A DNA stretch of 14,583 bases from DATFKA01 sp042095835 (GTDB taxonomy: Bacteria; Bacteroidota; Bacteroidia; Chitinophagales; Saprospiraceae). Positions 14,458 through 14,583 of the stretch are shown here, one piece after another. The DNA lies in the NCBI GenBank assembly GCA_042095835.1, contig JBELML010000155.1, forward strand, positions 1 to 14,583, in the 5' to 3' direction. A program made the position numbers and the translations under genes. The notes below the pieces were generated by a model, which saw only the letters and a list, made by a program, of their open reading frames with translations, ran no database searches and had not been told where the DNA came from. Within the stretch, counting starts at the first letter, position 1. Each line of letters begins with the position of its first letter.

Positions 14458-14583
14458 TAGGGCAAACGCATTAAAATAAAAACTGAAAAAGAAATGAGTA
14501 TTTCTCGAAATTAAGTGCAAAAAAGGTGATAAGTGAAGTGCGGGAGGTCGCCTAGGCATTGTTTGAGCGGAGCGAGTTTGGCT
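14458..14583. mobile_element. Second copy of the MITE-like element, inverted, cut by window edge
   Basis: TAGGGCAAACGCA at 14458-14470 is the same 13-bp terminal repeat, 31 nt past the deacetylase stop. The whole 126 nt to the window edge aligns without gaps to the reverse complement of 3064-3189, with about seven substitutions counted by eye. The rest of this copy lies outside the window, so it may be another 253-bp unit or one end of a full insertion sequence. The nine bases before it are CTAATGGTC, which should recur at its far end if it duplicated its target. Confidence 0.82.

Noticed and set aside
2937..14583. Two inverted copies of the element bounding an 11-kb composite transposon carrying carotenoid genes
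   Set aside because: The enclosed genes include housekeeping mfd and a radical SAM gene. There is no transposase. Each copy has its own separate flank, and copy one carries its own complete target duplication, so the copies inserted independently.
1..14583. tRNA, rRNA, CRISPR array, riboswitch or phage genes
   Set aside because: No cloverleaf, ribosomal RNA motif, regularly spaced direct repeats, or phage-type proteins were recognised on either strand.

Overview
The window looks like ordinary chromosome from a member of the Bacteroidota. Evidence for this: several Bacteroidota-style lipoproteins, two promoters with the TAnnTTTG −7 box between the rhodanese and mfd genes, weak Shine-Dalgarno signals, moderately AT-rich DNA, and the family variants present (a Trp-less dodecin-like protein, a fused membrane lycopene cyclase, and a CrtB/CrtI pair of Bacteroidota type). 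A Saprospira/Lewinella-like lineage is possible but cannot be settled from sequence alone.

Layout. Positions 1-254 are a non-coding leader with small inverted repeats. Positions 255-2509 (+) hold three consecutive lipoprotein genes: a YHYH-domain protein, a MORN-like (YwqK-type) repeat protein, and a SCO/SenC thioredoxin-fold protein with an intact CxxxC plus distal His. A 30-bp near-perfect palindrome separates the first two genes, and the last two overlap. A dodecin-like gene (2585-2797, +) follows and ends at a hairpin terminator.

Positions 2937-3189 are a 253-bp non-coding MITE-like element. It has perfect 13-bp terminal inverted repeats and an exact 9-bp target duplication. It landed in the last codons of a small antitoxin-like gene (3168-3419, −) and rewrote its C-terminus. 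A second copy, inverted, begins at 14458 and runs off the window edge. Next on the minus strand is a YgiQ-type radical SAM gene (3513-5420) behind a sigma70-like promoter.

Positions 5561-9253 (−) form a tight carotenoid operon, read crtI, crtB, fused lycopene cyclase, and then a lipoprotein of the RidA/YjgF fold. CrtB makes phytoene, CrtI desaturates it to lycopene, and the membrane cyclase closes the end ring(s). Why a surface-anchored RidA homolog sits in the operon is unknown.

Positions 9480-9884 (−) encode a rhodanese lipoprotein, divergent from mfd (9972-13361, +), the transcription-repair coupling factor. The two share a compact divergent promoter region. After mfd come an unannotated stretch with coding character (about 13363-13473) and an exported YdjC/ChbG-type carbohydrate deacetylase gene (13491-14426, +).

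No rRNA, tRNA, CRISPR array or transposase gene was found. The least explained items are the MITE-like element and its gene-editing insertion, the lipid-anchored RidA homolog lacking the usual arginine, the flavin-site-less dodecin, and the YHYH/MORN/SCO lipoprotein trio. None proves a new system.
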